From: an uncultured Chloroflexota bacterium
Lineage (GTDB): Bacteria > Chloroflexota > Limnocylindria > Limnocylindrales > CSP1-4
Direction: 5' to 3'
Length of the DNA: 6,680 nucleotides
NCBI GenBank assembly: GCA_903928275.1
Contig: CAIYQJ010000280.1
Span: 1-6,680 of the forward strand
In this document: in pieces, positions 6,465 to 6,680 of the stretch
How positions within the stretch are numbered: position 1 is the stretch's first letter
Layout: each line of letters starts with the position of its first letter
The notes under the pieces: model-generated
Told to the model about the DNA's origin: nothing
Databases searched by the model: none
What the model saw: only the letters and a program-made list of their open reading frames with translations
Position numbers and translations under genes: made by a program

Positions 6465-6680
6465 TCAGCTCGCGCTCGGGGCGGTCATCGGCGCGCCGGC
6501 GTCGCCGGCCGCGGCCGCATCGCTCGCCGGTGCCACCTCGCGGCGGAGGGTCCGCCACGCTGCCAGGAGCAGACCCCCGAAGCCGAACAGCGTGGCGATC
6601 GCGGTCACGAACGGGACGACGCCGGCGACGGCGAGGACGATGACGCCGAGCACCGCGGCGAGGTACGGACGATCGGCCTC
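6465..6680 (-). CDS. C-terminal end of a membrane-anchored protein, cut by the right window edge
   Basis: The visible 71 residues are open to the window edge, so the start lies outside; a GTG at 6653 is only an internal valine. They show a hydrophobic stretch (about visible residues 6-41) long enough for two closely packed membrane helices with a proline near the turn, then a basic stop-transfer WRTLRRE and an Ala/Asp/Pro-rich tail of about 22 residues. The stretch opens with RPYL and is rich in Gly in its second half (FGFGG). From memory this resembles the membrane end of some bactofilin-like (polymer-forming cytoskeletal) proteins of GC-rich bacteria, but this is a weak impression. It does not look like the end of a MacA/HlyD adaptor. 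It lies 29 nt before the permease gene, so it probably belongs to the same operon. Confidence 0.75.
   Translation of the reverse strand, partial: EADRPYLAAVLGVIVLAVAGVVPFVTAIATLFGFGGLLLAAWRTLRREVAPASDAAAAGDAGAPMTAPSAS

Noticed and set aside
6436..6558. N-terminal extension of the permease to an ATG at 6558
   Set aside because: It would overlap the preceding gene by 94 nt and add an Arg/Pro-rich segment unlike the family's N-terminus; the SD fits 6435.

Overview
The window is very GC-rich bacterial DNA. It carries eight co-directional genes or gene fragments, all on the minus strand. The GC-rich codons, the Ser/Ala/Pro-rich linker of the lipoprotein and the NarL-type kinase with a multi-pass sensor region suggest a high-GC actinomycete-like bacterium or a GC-rich Chloroflexota (Limnocylindria-like) member. 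No marker gene is present, so this placement is inference. I see no tRNA, rRNA, insertion sequence, CRISPR array or intact mobile element.

The genes are read from the right edge to the left. The 3' end of a gene for a small membrane-anchored protein (6680-6465, cut by the window edge) is followed after 29 nt by a MacB/FtsX-type ABC permease (6435-5266). Then come its LolD/MacB-type ATPase (5236-4475) and a NarL-class sensor histidine kinase with a four-or-more-pass membrane sensor region (4434-3073). The tight spacing (29, 29 and 40 nt), and Shine-Dalgarno (SD) sequences each 8 nt from the chosen start codon, suggest one operon: an efflux or lipid/protein-extrusion pump plus a membrane stress sensor. 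No response regulator lies in the window.

A 109-nt gap follows. It holds a terminator-like hairpin over the kinase stop codon, a 12-bp perfect palindrome and a good -10 box, so a second transcription unit probably begins here. It contains a 203-aa protein built from two diverged copies of one beta-rich domain (2963-2352), a 360-aa protein with an N-terminal zinc ribbon, a second Cys/His cluster like the C-terminal end of phage Mu gpF/SPP1 gp7 proteins, and a 14-residue repeat tail (2263-1181), and a 303-aa secreted lipoprotein with eight mature cysteines (1119-208). After a 186-nt intergenic region with an imperfect inverted repeat, another minus-strand gene begins at position 21 with a strong SD and runs off the left edge.

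The ABC, kinase and lipoprotein calls are secure at family level. The two middle genes are genuine by coding character and organisation, but I cannot assign them a function. They are the most novel part of the window.
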